Source of the DNA: Chloroflexota bacterium
Lineage (GTDB): Bacteria > Chloroflexota > Dehalococcoidia > Dehalococcoidales > UBA2162
Length of the DNA: 18,898 nt
Assembly (NCBI GenBank): GCA_016193545.1
Contig: JACPSA010000115.1
Span: 1 to 18,898 of the forward strand
Direction: 5' to 3'
Shown here in pieces: positions 1-7,409 of this stretch (positions within the stretch are counted from its first letter, which is position 1; the number at the start of each line of letters is the position of its first letter). A model generated the notes under the pieces. The model did no database searches. It saw nothing but the letters and a program-made list of their open reading frames with translations, and had not been told where the DNA came from. Made by a program: the position numbers and the translations under genes.

Positions 1-2
1 CC

Positions 3-947
3 GGGGTATGGAGAATTGCCTCGAAGTACAGTTTGCCGGCCGGCATGGTCGCCAGTCTCTATAAAGTGAAACCTAAAGAGAAGACCGCCGGCGTCATCGA
101 GGTCTGGACGGCCCAGGACTTTGAATTATGGATCGATAATGCTCAGGTGGAGAAGAAGCCCAATCCCTACAGCTTTATACCCTTTATCGTTTACCCGAAC
201 CTGAGAGAGCCGAAGAAGTTCTGGGGCACCAGCGACCTGTCCCAGATTATCGAGCCGCAGCGAGAGCTGAACCGGGCGACATCGCAGCTTTCCAAAATAT
301 TAGAGCTATCGGGTAATCCCATCGCTGTCCTGGAGAACGTGGAAGAATCCGAGGATATCGCGGTCAGGCCGGGGGCAGTGTGGAATATCCCGGAGGACGC
401 TAAAGCCTATCTGCTCGATTTGCTCCAGGGCGGTGGCGTCAATCTCCATATCGATTACATCAATTTGCTGTATCGCATCTTGCATGATGTATCGGAATCG
501 CCCCGGGCTGCCTTCGGCGGCACCGAAAGGGATTTGTCCGGTGTCGCCCTGGAGATTGAGCTTCAACCGCTACTGCAGAAGGTGAAGCGGAAGAGGCTCA
601 TCCGGACGGCGGTCTACAACCAGCGGAACAGGCTGGTGCTCAAGCTCCTCGAAAAATTCCGTAACGAGAGCTTCGGGGATAACCATTTGAGGGTGGTCTG
701 GGGCCCGGTGCTGCCGCAGGACTTAGCCAAACTGGTGGCTAACGAGCAGATATTGATTCAGACCGGCATTCATTCCCGCCGCCGGGCGATGGATGAGCTG
801 GGCGTCAAAGACCCGGAGATGGAGTTTAAGCAATGGCTTGAGGAAAGGGAGACTATCCTCAGGATGAATAAGGACCTGAGACCGCCCAGGGGCGCAGCGA
901 GAGTGAGAGAGCCCCGGATGGAGGTCATCGAAGAACCTTTGCCCTGA
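3..947 (+). CDS. phage portal protein, 5' end outside the window
   Basis: The portal forms the ring at the capsid vertex through which DNA is packaged and to which the tail attaches. The reading frame is open to the left edge, so the TTG at 33 is probably not the true start. The visible C-terminal part has portal-like traits: a WGTSDL segment followed by a long helix of the LNRATSQLSKI type, then FGGTERDLSGVALEIE and a basic helix KVKRKRLIR, as in SPP1-like portal families. The end (GIHSRRRAMDELG) resembles the usual portal tail in which packaging-competent proteins list a substrate-like helix. It is followed by a scaffold-like gene and the major capsid gene, the normal head-gene order. A terminase would be expected to the left. 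The identification is by motif and gene order; no search was run. Confidence 0.75.
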   Translation, partial: GVWRIASKYSLPAGMVASLYKVKPKEKTAGVIEVWTAQDFELWIDNAQVEKKPNPYSFIPFIVYPNLREPKKFWGTSDLSQIIEPQRELNRATSQLSKILELSGNPIAVLENVEESEDIAVRPGAVWNIPEDAKAYLLDLLQGGGVNLHIDYINLLYRILHDVSESPRAAFGGTERDLSGVALEIELQPLLQKVKRKRLIRTAVYNQRNRLVLKLLEKFRNESFGDNHLRVVWGPVLPQDLAKLVANEQILIQTGIHSRRRAMDELGVKDPEMEFKQWLEERETILRMNKDLRPPRGAARVREPRMEVIEEPLP

Positions 948-970
948 TGGGAATACGAATGAGGAGGACG

Positions 971-1030
971 AAAGTTGGAAAACGAGGTAAAGCCGGGAGA
1001 AAAGTTGGAAAACGAGGTAAAGCCGGGAGA
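971..1030 (+). repeat. 30-bp perfect tandem duplication across a start codon
   Basis: Bases 971-1000 and 1001-1030 are identical, and the identity runs about three bases further. The unit carries the TTG start codon at 975 and its second copy at 1005, which is read as Leu within the longer protein. The unit also contains GGGAGA, a weak ribosome-binding-like sequence about eight bases before the second TTG, so a protein ten residues shorter could in principle be made as well. The first TTG has the far better site (GAGGAGG). Confidence 0.9.
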
Positions 1031-1517
1031 AAACCTGGCAGAGGCGGGACAGAGCGCGGTATCTGAAACCAGGGTTGCCGAGCTTGAGCAGTCGCTGGTT
1101 AAGAAAAGTGATGAGCTGGCTAAAGCTAATACTCGACTGATTGAGCTGGAGCAGGTTATCTCCGGTAAAGATAGCCAGATGGCTGCTCTGAAGCAGACCG
1201 AAGCCGGGTTAGCCGAAAAGCTGACAACGCTCAACAATTCACTGGCTAAGGCGGTCGCCAGCTATAAGGCGATGGTGGTCCAGGCAAATCCGGAGGTAAT
1301 CGAGGAACTCATCACCGGTGATTCCGTTGAGTCAATCAGCGAATCTTTAAGTAAGGCAAAAGCCCTGGTGAGCAAGGTGAGACAGGGGGTCGAGGCGGAG
1401 ATTCTATTAACCAGGGTTCCGGCCGGAGCGCCGGAAAGGACATCGCCTGACCTGTCGGCTCTATCCCCGCGGGAGAAGATTAAATACGCCATCGGCGGCC
1501 TTTCCTCCCGAAGTTGA
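975..1517 (+). CDS. phage scaffold-like coiled-coil protein
   Basis: A 180-residue protein rich in Glu, Lys, Ala and Leu, with a heptad-like coiled coil over about residues 30-85 (ETRVAELEQSLVKKSDELAK and onward) and a short C-terminal tail ending PREKIKYAIGGLSSRS. Its size, charge and position between the portal and the major capsid gene fit a capsid scaffold, which helps capsid proteins assemble and then leaves. The start is TTG at 975, set by a GAGGAGG ribosome binding site at 961-967. The first 20 residues are two nearly identical decapeptides, (M/L)ENEVKPGE(K/N), made by a perfect 30-bp tandem duplication. The scaffold role is inferred from context; no catalytic motif, such as a protease motif, is seen. 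Confidence 0.6.
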   Translation: MENEVKPGEKLENEVKPGENLAEAGQSAVSETRVAELEQSLVKKSDELAKANTRLIELEQVISGKDSQMAALKQTEAGLAEKLTTLNNSLAKAVASYKAMVVQANPEVIEELITGDSVESISESLSKAKALVSKVRQGVEAEILLTRVPAGAPERTSPDLSALSPREKIKYAIGGLSSRS

Positions 1518-1573
1518 TGGGATAGATAAATGGCACAAGCTAATTAAGAGACTTTATTAGTAGGAGGAGAAAA

Positions 1574-2494
1574 ATGGCACTAACTTTAGCTGAGGCAGCT
1601 AAGCTGTCGAATGATATGTTACTTCAGGGGGTGGTGGAGACGATTATCAAGGACTCGCCGGTCATCAGGGAATTACCCTTCGTTGAGATTACCGGTAATG
1701 GTCTAACCTATAACCAAGAAAATACCTTACCGACTATCGATTTCTATGATGTTGGCGATAACTGGGCTGAGTCCACCCCGACCTTCACGCAGAAAACAGC
1801 CAATCTGAAGATTATGGGCGGTGATGCCGATGTCGATAATTTCCTCAAGGCAACCCGCTCTAATCTCCAGGACCTGGAGGCGGCGGTCGTTGAGCTTAAA
1901 GCCAAGGCGCTGCGGGACAAATTCGATGAGATTTTTATCTATGGTAATGCCACGGCCAGTCCCAAGCAGTTCGATGGATTGAGAAAGCTGATTGATACCG
2001 GCACGGCCAGCGCCCAGGTGATTGCTGCCGGGGCCAGCGGGGCGACCCTGACGCTTGCCATGCTCGATGAGCTTATCGATGCCGTAAAGGGTGGCAAGCC
2101 GGCGATGCTGTTGATGAGTCGCCGTTCCCGCCGCAAGATTGGCGCTCTGGTCAGGGCGGCTGGCGGCATGATGGAGACCGACCGTGATAAGTGGGGTAAT
2201 TTTATCCAGTTCTGGGATGGTATCCCCATCGGTGTCAACGACTGGATTCTGGATACGCATGTCGTCAGCGGGAGTGTCGAGACGGCGACCACCGGCGGCA
2301 CCTGCTCCGCAATCTACGCCATTCAGTTTGGCGAAGGGGCGCTTTGTGGCTTGACGGCGCCGGGCCATCTCACCGTCGAGCCTATCGGTTCACTGGAGAC
2401 CAAGGATGCTACCCGGACCCGGATTAAGTGGTATGTGTCGCTGGCCCTGTTCTCGATGGTGAAGGCAGCCGCTCTAATCGGAGTCCAGGATTAA
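1574..2494 (+). CDS. major capsid protein, HK97-like fold likely
   Basis: A 306-residue protein that should form the phage head shell. It starts at ATG 1574 after a strong GGAGGAG site at 1562-1568. The N-terminal part (about residues 1-60) has a helix LAEAAKLSNDMLLQGVVETIIKDSP and then a FVEITGNGLTYNQE strand. This resembles the E-loop and N-arm region of capsid proteins that lack a long pro-domain. The central part (about 95-215) has the long helix VVELKAKALRDKFDEIFIYG, then LDELIDAVKGGKPAMLLMSRRSRRKI, the usual spine and A-domain pattern. The C-terminal part returns to beta strands (GLTAPGHLTVEPI). A separate scaffold-like gene lies upstream. The fold assignment is by pattern recognition; the capsid role is well supported by gene order. 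Confidence 0.8.
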   Translation: MALTLAEAAKLSNDMLLQGVVETIIKDSPVIRELPFVEITGNGLTYNQENTLPTIDFYDVGDNWAESTPTFTQKTANLKIMGGDADVDNFLKATRSNLQDLEAAVVELKAKALRDKFDEIFIYGNATASPKQFDGLRKLIDTGTASAQVIAAGASGATLTLAMLDELIDAVKGGKPAMLLMSRRSRRKIGALVRAAGGMMETDRDKWGNFIQFWDGIPIGVNDWILDTHVVSGSVETATTGGTCSAIYAIQFGEGALCGLTAPGHLTVEPIGSLETKDATRTRIKWYVSLALFSMVKAAALIGVQD

Positions 2495-2506
2495 AGTGTG
2501 AGTCTT

Positions 2507-2534
2507 GGGGGCTGGGTTTTTTAGCCCGGCCCCC
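2507..2534 (+). other. GC-rich hairpin after the capsid gene
   Basis: The arms GGGGGCTGGG (2507-2516) and CCCGGCCCCC (2525-2534) pair over ten base pairs with one G-U, around an eight-base T-rich loop. No run of T follows, and the GAGGAGG site of the next gene begins eight bases later. It is therefore more likely a 3' stabiliser or partial attenuator that raises capsid mRNA relative to downstream genes than a full terminator. The effect on expression is inferred. Confidence 0.6.
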
Positions 2535-2555
2535 GTTATAGCGAGGAGGTAAATT

Positions 2556-3020
2556 ATGGGACTGACAGTGATTGAACATGTCGAGCATCCCTTTGCCAGT
2601 GGCAACCTGAGCTCCGATGGGGTTCAGTGGAGTGCGGAGAAGACTACCTCCACCGATGATTATGAAACGGTGGAAGCGGTTACGGTAAAGCCGCCGGCGC
2701 TGGGTGCAGTTATTGAGTTTGAGTTCGGGCTTACCTGTGCGGTTAAGTCCAGCGGTACTCTGGAAAGCGTCCTTTTCAAGTGGCAGGCGCGCAATAAGGG
2801 AGGGAGCTGGGTTGACCTTCATGCTGAGGTTACTTACCCGGCCAATGCCTCAACCTATAGGGAATATACCTATAGCGGCCGTTTTAAACCGGTAGCCAAC
2901 TTTAATGCCGTGCCGTTCGATATTCAGTTGGTAATCAAGTCGGGCGCGGCTGGCGGTGAGAACGCTGCCGGCAAGACCAAGAACTCAAGCTATGTCCGGG
3001 TAATCTACTCGGCTTCATAG
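2556..3020 (+). CDS. phage structural protein of unknown role
   Basis: A 154-residue protein, mainly beta strand by eye, with no recognised catalytic motif. It starts at ATG 2556 after GAGGAGG (2543-2549). The strand-rich pattern (VIEFEFGLTCAVKS, LESVLFKWQARNK, FDIQLVIKSGAA) and the place directly after the major capsid protein fit a capsid decoration, head-fibre or minor head protein. It could equally be a tail component, because several phages place such genes here. The stop codon overlaps a possible GTG start of the next gene by one base, which suggests tight co-transcription. I do not recognise the family; the structural role is inferred from position. Confidence 0.6.
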   Translation: MGLTVIEHVEHPFASGNLSSDGVQWSAEKTTSTDDYETVEAVTVKPPALGAVIEFEFGLTCAVKSSGTLESVLFKWQARNKGGSWVDLHAEVTYPANASTYREYTYSGRFKPVANFNAVPFDIQLVIKSGAAGGENAAGKTKNSSYVRVIYSAS

Positions 3021-3052
3021 TGAGCGAAGTCGAAACTATTCGTGAGGTATCA

Positions 3053-3280
3053 ATGAAGTACAGAGTAAGACTTGATTTATCCTTTGATAATGAAGCTGAC
3101 GCTCAGGCTCTGATGGTCTATGCCAAAGACCAGTCGGTTAAGGCAGTCAGTATCAACGAAGGTATGCCCAATGAGGAGATAGCCTTTTGTGATCTTGAGA
3201 TTTGCCGTCATGACGACCCTTCCTCAGGGAAGGGCTGTGAGAAGATGGAGAGGGTAGAAATTAGAAAACTGCCTGCATAG
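3053..3280 (+). CDS. small hypothetical protein in the phage module
   Basis: A 75-residue protein of unknown function. I chose ATG 3053, nine bases after the start of a GAGG site (3044-3047), over an upstream GTG at 3020 that has no good binding site and would add only SEVETIREVS. It begins with an amphipathic stretch MKYRVRLDLSFDNEADAQALM, which looks like a ferredoxin-like or ACT-like beta-alpha start, and ends with a Lys/Arg-rich strand. Two Cys and one His (CDLEICRH) are present but do not form a recognised metal site. It lies in the same direction as the phage genes, directly before a 156-bp gap that holds the first double-hairpin repeat. Confidence 0.55.
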   Translation: MKYRVRLDLSFDNEADAQALMVYAKDQSVKAVSINEGMPNEEIAFCDLEICRHDDPSSGKGCEKMERVEIRKLPA

Positions 3281-3436
3281 AGAGAACTTTGCAAAGTACA
3301 GCCCTTCCAAGGAATCACATTCACTTAGTGAAGAGTCTGGCTTAGTGTGGGAGTTTAAGAGGGACGTCAGTCCCTCTCTATAAAATCTTTCCCCCTCTCC
3401 TTCAAAGGAGAGGGGGATTAAGGGGGTGAGGTAGAC
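3281..3436 (+). repeat. double-hairpin intergenic repeat, copy A, with flanks
   Basis: Hairpin 1 has perfect 8-bp arms AGAGGGAC (3358-3365) and GTCCCTCT (3370-3377). Hairpin 2 has perfect 12-bp arms at 3391-3402 and 3405-3416. A shared preface GAGTTTAAGAG leads in, and the shared end AAGGGGGTGAGGT (3420-3432) lies five bases before the start codon of the next gene, where it can serve as its ribosome binding site. Upstream flank bases 3286-3297 (ACTTTGCAAAGT) form a perfect palindrome, and 3320-3332 a small hairpin. No gene is seen in this gap. Confidence 0.8.
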
Positions 3437-4069
3437 ATGAACCTGGCTGACATGAGAACTATCGTCAGGCGTGACCTGCACGATGAGGATGCGTCTAACT
3501 ACCGTTGGACCAGTAATGAACTCGACCGGCATATTGCTCACGCTGTCAAAGACTTTTCAGAGGCGGCTCCTTATGAGCAGAAGGCAGTTAAAGCTACTAC
3601 TTCAGGCTCAAGGGAACTGGCTATAGCCACTATAACCGACCGTATTATGGTCGAAGCCGTGGAGTACCCGGTAGACAAGTTTCCCAGAAAATACCAGCGT
3701 TTCAGCCTGTGGGCGGATACCCTGACTCTCCTTGGCGATGAGGTGCCCGATGGTTCCAATGCTTATATCTACTATGGCAAGCTCCATACGCTGGATGCTA
3801 CCACTTCTACCATTCCCGCCAAGTATGAGGACTTAATTGCTGCCGGTGCCTGTGGTTATGCCGCCGTCGAGTGGGCGGTCTATGCCGTCAACCGGGTTAG
3901 TGTCGGCGGTAGTGCCACTCCGGCTGAGTTTCTTGACTGGGGTAAAGGTAAGCTCGATTACTTTAAAGATGAGCTGAAAAGGCTGGGCAGAAGAAACAGA
4001 GTCAGAGTTCGTGCCCTCTATAAACCCTACTACCCGGTGGTATCCAAATCAACCGACTACGGACCTTAA
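3437..4069 (+). CDS. phage head-tail adaptor (connector) protein
   Basis: A 210-residue protein starting at ATG 3437. The N-terminal LADMRTIVRRDLHDEDASNYRWTSNELDRHIAHAVKDFSEAAP is the usual opening of head-tail adaptors (SU10 adaptor-like or gp4-like): an RDL segment, a W-T-x-x-E-L-D-R-x-I helix and an AL-type helix. The middle gives YPVDKFPRKYQRFSLW and beta strands, and the end has a helix DYFKDELKRLGRRNR. Such proteins join the portal ring to the tail. The ribosome binding site (GAGGT at 3428-3432) lies within the end of repeat copy A. The gene ends eight bases before the likely start of the tail gene. Assigned by family resemblance and position. Confidence 0.65.
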   Translation: MNLADMRTIVRRDLHDEDASNYRWTSNELDRHIAHAVKDFSEAAPYEQKAVKATTSGSRELAIATITDRIMVEAVEYPVDKFPRKYQRFSLWADTLTLLGDEVPDGSNAYIYYGKLHTLDATTSTIPAKYEDLIAAGACGYAAVEWAVYAVNRVSVGGSATPAEFLDWGKGKLDYFKDELKRLGRRNRVRVRALYKPYYPVVSKSTDYGP

Positions 4070-4076
4070 TGAGGCG

Positions 4077-6068
4077 ATGAGAAGTCTAACAGCAACATTA
4101 CTGGCGGCTCAAAAAGGAGCCAGTCATAGCCCCTATGTGAAAGTGGAAGCAACTAACCGGGTTGCCGGCGTGGTTAGGCTTGACTGGGAGAGGCTATATA
4201 ACGGCACGGAGGACGACTACTTTCATGCCATGACCATGCCCGGCGACGGCTCTCTCATCCGGGCCAGGATAACCCCGCCGGCTGATGGCAGAAAGCTCTA
4301 TCGACAGAGAGTAGCTAACCCGGGCCCTTCATCGGATTTCAGTACTTGGACTTACACTAACCAGTATAACTGTGTCGTTGTGGCGGCGGCTTCTCTGGGG
4401 GCCGAGGTGTCTATTTTCTGGATAAACTCCAGCCGGGAAATCCGGTGTATTAAAAGCACCGACTACGGTGTTAACTGGGGTAGCTCCGAGCTTATCGACT
4501 ATTCTCCTACCACCGCTATCTATGGACTGGCGGCGGCTTATAAACCCAATGGTGATTTAGCTATCTTCTTTGCCGACCAGTTTACACTCTATGTGAAAAA
4601 GCGTGTCGGTGGTAGCTGGCAGTCTAAATCTGCCTGGGATAAGACTACGGGTAACCTCTCCGGTGTCGCCGTTGTCTATGATGCCGACTGGAATCTGGTT
4701 GTTACCGGGAAGGATACGGCTGGTAACTTTAAGCTGTGGAGCCTGATATACGGTGATGGTGGCGATGTTACCGCTGGCACCTGGTCAGCCCTTAAGGAGT
4801 TTGCTTCGGCCCCCTCGGAGGGCGACTTTGAATACCATCGAGCCTTCATGGATAAGCCGGATGTCTGCCGCTGCTTTTATGTCGAGAGCTTTGCCGGCAC
4901 CGAATCCTACAATCGCCCCTTCTGGTCTTACTCTGTGCCCGGCGCTAAGTTTCTGGATAGCCTGTGGCATGAACCGGTGCCTTTTGACCTGTCCAGCGGG
5001 TATGGCATCGCAATGGCTCACTACGGTGATTATGGCTGGCTATCTACTCCTTTTGGTGTCTGGCGTGCCAGTCTGCTGGAACAAAGCCTGGATTTAACTG
5101 TGGATGTCGTTTCTTTGAGGCAGGAGACCGGTCAAAATCAGGGGAAATTGACTGTCGAACTCAGGAACGATGACGGCCGTTATGCCTCATTGCCGTCACC
5201 TATGTCTATTGGCTGCCAGTTAGCGGTCAGTCCGGGCTATGTTACCTCTCAGGGGAATGAGGTTAGCTCGGGGCAGACCCTTACCCTGGAAGCCTGCGAA
5301 TATGTCAGTTCCGGGGGTAAGGCCAGCCTTTTTCTCCAGGCCCGGGATGGATGGGGAGCGGTAGATGTCTGGATAGCCAGGCACCAGTTCCGCTGGAATA
5401 AAGCTTCCAGTGAAATGAGTGTCAAGCAAATCCTTGAGTTCATTCTGGCACGGGTTGGCTTAACGCTTGAGGTAAAGTCCCAGTCTTCGGTTATTACCGG
5501 CTACTATCCTGATTTTGCCATTCACTCGGATAACCGCGGCGATATTATCGTCAGAAAATTGCTCTCCTTTGTCCCTGATGTTCTCTTTGTCGAGGGTAAC
5601 AAAGCCTATCTGGTCAATCCCCAGTCCTCTGATGCCTCGGTCTATTCTTACGGGCCGGCCCATACCATCTTTGATGGTAGATACCGTCGGGGAGCCTGGA
5701 GGCTTAATCGGGTCCAGGTCGAAGGCTATGACCCGGTGGGGGATGAGAAGATACTCAAAGATACCTTTGCCTGGAGTCAGATAGCCAGCCTCTATGACCG
5801 GCTGAATCTGATGGAAGACAGGAATATCGATACCGTGGCTAAGGCTGAGCAGAGAGGAGAGGCTTATCTGAGAAAAGCTGTGATAGAATCGGGCGGTGGT
5901 ACTATTCGCATCCCGTTTAATTGCGGTCAGCAGTTATATGATGTTATTGACATAACGGACAGCCAGGCCGGGCTCAGTGCTGAGAAGAAAAGAGTGTTAG
6001 GGATAACCTCGGTTTATCAGCCTCTCCGCGGGGAATACGAACAACGGCTGGTATTGGGGGCAGTATAA
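4077..6068 (+). CDS. large tail protein: propeller-like part fused to a baseplate-hub-like part
   Basis: A 663-residue protein from ATG 4077; an open frame from GTG 4011 would overlap the adaptor gene by 59 bases and is less likely, although the GAGG (4071-4074) is only two bases from ATG 4077. Residues 1-70 resemble the start of a tail protein. Residues 90-300 carry repeated W- and Y-rich strands and one clear Asp-box motif STDYGVNW (residues 127-134), as in sialidase or BNR propellers. Residues 345-663 look like a gp27/hub protein: VSLRQETGQNQGKLTVELRND, then LEFILARVGLTLEV and a terminal RGAWRLNRVQVEGYDP part. The protein would sit at the tail tip and may bind or trim surface sugars. No catalytic residues can be assigned. 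Confidence 0.6.
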   Translation: MRSLTATLLAAQKGASHSPYVKVEATNRVAGVVRLDWERLYNGTEDDYFHAMTMPGDGSLIRARITPPADGRKLYRQRVANPGPSSDFSTWTYTNQYNCVVVAAASLGAEVSIFWINSSREIRCIKSTDYGVNWGSSELIDYSPTTAIYGLAAAYKPNGDLAIFFADQFTLYVKKRVGGSWQSKSAWDKTTGNLSGVAVVYDADWNLVVTGKDTAGNFKLWSLIYGDGGDVTAGTWSALKEFASAPSEGDFEYHRAFMDKPDVCRCFYVESFAGTESYNRPFWSYSVPGAKFLDSLWHEPVPFDLSSGYGIAMAHYGDYGWLSTPFGVWRASLLEQSLDLTVDVVSLRQETGQNQGKLTVELRNDDGRYASLPSPMSIGCQLAVSPGYVTSQGNEVSSGQTLTLEACEYVSSGGKASLFLQARDGWGAVDVWIARHQFRWNKASSEMSVKQILEFILARVGLTLEVKSQSSVITGYYPDFAIHSDNRGDIIVRKLLSFVPDVLFVEGNKAYLVNPQSSDASVYSYGPAHTIFDGRYRRGAWRLNRVQVEGYDPVGDEKILKDTFAWSQIASLYDRLNLMEDRNIDTVAKAEQRGEAYLRKAVIESGGGTIRIPFNCGQQLYDVIDITDSQAGLSAEKKRVLGITSVYQPLRGEYEQRLVLGAV

Positions 6069-6194
6069 GCGAAGCAGGAGGGAGAGTTTAAGAGAGGCGA
6101 CGCCTCTCTTGCATAATCACATTCCCTTCCCCTTGTTTAAGGGGAAGGGATAAAGGGATAGGGTTAAAATATCAGATGGAGGCGCAAGGGTAGC
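6069..6194 (+). repeat. double-hairpin intergenic repeat, copy B, with flanks
   Basis: Hairpin 1 has perfect 9-bp arms AAGAGAGGC (6090-6098) and GCCTCTCTT (6102-6110). Hairpin 2 has perfect 12-bp arms TCCCTTCCCCTT (6123-6134) and AAGGGGAAGGGA (6139-6150). The preface GAGTTTAAGAG, the linker AATCACATTC (also found at 3314-3323 next to copy A) and the end AAAGGGATAGGGTTAAA match other copies. A GGAGG at 6178-6182 outside the repeat likely serves the next gene. No gene is seen in the gap. Confidence 0.8.
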
Positions 6195-6407
6195 ATGACT
6201 GTGAGGAAAGGGGTGCTGAAGAGTTTTAATTCCGGCGACTATACCGCCACGGTGCAGCTCGCTGGCAGCAATAAGGTTTACCTGGAAGGTATTGCCGTGG
6301 CTCGGAATATACCGGCGGCCGAAATGGCTCTGGGCAGGAAAGTGACGGTTGTCTTCTTCGATGAACATAATGCCAGAGAGGCGGTGGTAGTGGCTGTTTA
6401 TACCTAG
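6195..6407 (+). CDS. small phage baseplate/spike OB-like protein
   Basis: A 70-residue protein starting at ATG 6195. Its strand order (VRKGVLKSFNSGDYTATVQLAG, YLEGIAVARNI, GRKVTVVFFDEHNAREAVVVAVY) looks like a compact OB-like barrel, the fold of the N-terminal domain of baseplate spike proteins. The upstream large tail protein carries a hub-like part, so the two could form the tail tip. It is far shorter than a full spike protein and lacks the needle domain. It is the last plus-strand phage gene; the next gene is on the opposite strand. Assigned by strand pattern and context only. Confidence 0.5.
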   Translation: MTVRKGVLKSFNSGDYTATVQLAGSNKVYLEGIAVARNIPAAEMALGRKVTVVFFDEHNAREAVVVAVYT

Positions 6408-6464
6408 GGCTGTTAAGAAGAAAAGAGATGACCACTGATTGATTAGTGAAGAAACAAAGAGGGG

Positions 6465-7385
6465 CTATTCTATGGGGATGCCGAATTTCAGAAGCTTCTT
6501 CGGAAGTACGTCGTCGAGGCTTGATACTTCTTTGTCAGAAAGCTCAATTAGTTGAAGACCATACTTTTTGTAGGTTTCAATCTTTCTCTCTTTTCGTGAG
6601 AGGTATTTAGAATCAGATTCGTAGCCCCAGTATTCAATATAGACTCCTTTACCGTTGCCATTGTTGATGAAAAAATCGCAGTATTGCTCTTCTTCGATAG
6701 GTAGCTTTCTCTCATAAGCATGGGTAATTTTGGAGTCGTACAGCCAGTTATCAATTATTATTTCTGCCTTTGACCTCACGTAATGTCCGTCCTTAGCCCT
6801 CAGTTTTGCTTCGAATTTCTCTCTGAACTGTAAGTCGTTCGGGGCGATATTCTGGGGCTTGTCTTCAACGTGGGTGGACACCTCGCCTCTAGATTCACGA
6901 ATACTATTAACCAAAATCCTATTGTTCACGATGCTCCCATGCCAGCGGACGTATGGGGTTCCAGAGACTTTATCCTCGGATTGTATGCCGCCCAGTCTCT
7001 TCCCGAGTTCTGTTATTTGCCAACCCTTGATATACTTTGTTATCCAGCCAAGTTCAGACAGAATCAAGTTTATCCTTGTTACTGGTACTTCGAAAATCTT
7101 TCCGATTGCAGTCGCCGTGAGAAGCTTCTGTCCAACATCTTCACCGGTGCTATCAAGTTCGACAACGATAGACTCAGGCCAGACGATATACGTACCATAT
7201 TTTTCGTGCTCCCTGTAGAGGCCACCCTTCAATTTGCCAGTAGCTGTCAATTGCCAAGTATTATCAGTCCTTACTATTAGTCCCACGTGGGCTAATTGCT
7301 CAAATACATCCTGGGCATTCTTTTTCAGCGCTTTAGCCAAGGCTGTTGTTGATAGTTCCTTTCGACTTTCAGGTTTGTCATTCAT
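6465..7385 (-). CDS. probable PD-(D/E)XK nuclease with two winged-helix-like modules
   Basis: A 306-residue protein. The N-terminal half holds two copies of one module: residues 11-74 and 89-153. Both read (S/T)xTA(L/I)xK..., then W-Q-(L/I)-T-x-x-x-K/GKxLGG..., then Y-(I/V)-x-W-x-x-SIV, a pattern that suggests a winged helix plus a short hook. The C-terminal part (about 195-306) fits a PD-(D/E)XK nuclease: SKAEIIIDNWL with E208, CDFFI with D237, VYIEYWGY with E251, then YLSRKERK and KKYGLQLIEL. The catalytic Lys after E251 is replaced by W, so a Lys from the following helix would have to serve, as in known migrated variants. It looks more A+T-rich than its neighbours and lies in a probable operon with the XRE regulator 24 nt upstream, so it may be acquired defence cargo. 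Target DNA or RNA is unknown. Confidence 0.55.
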   Translation of the reverse strand: MNDKPESRKELSTTALAKALKKNAQDVFEQLAHVGLIVRTDNTWQLTATGKLKGGLYREHEKYGTYIVWPESIVVELDSTGEDVGQKLLTATAIGKIFEVPVTRINLILSELGWITKYIKGWQITELGKRLGGIQSEDKVSGTPYVRWHGSIVNNRILVNSIRESRGEVSTHVEDKPQNIAPNDLQFREKFEAKLRAKDGHYVRSKAEIIIDNWLYDSKITHAYERKLPIEEEQYCDFFINNGNGKGVYIEYWGYESDSKYLSRKERKIETYKKYGLQLIELSDKEVSSLDDVLPKKLLKFGIPIE

Positions 7386-7409
7386 GCGGTGCTCTCTTTG
7401 AAGTGTTTA

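Noticed and set aside
1727..2368. 213-residue open frame on the minus strand
   Set aside because: It lies fully opposite the major capsid gene, has no ribosome binding site and no recognisable protein pattern.
3391..3416. Rho-independent terminator in repeat copy A
   Set aside because: The stem is strong but no T-run follows on either strand, and co-directional genes lie on both sides.
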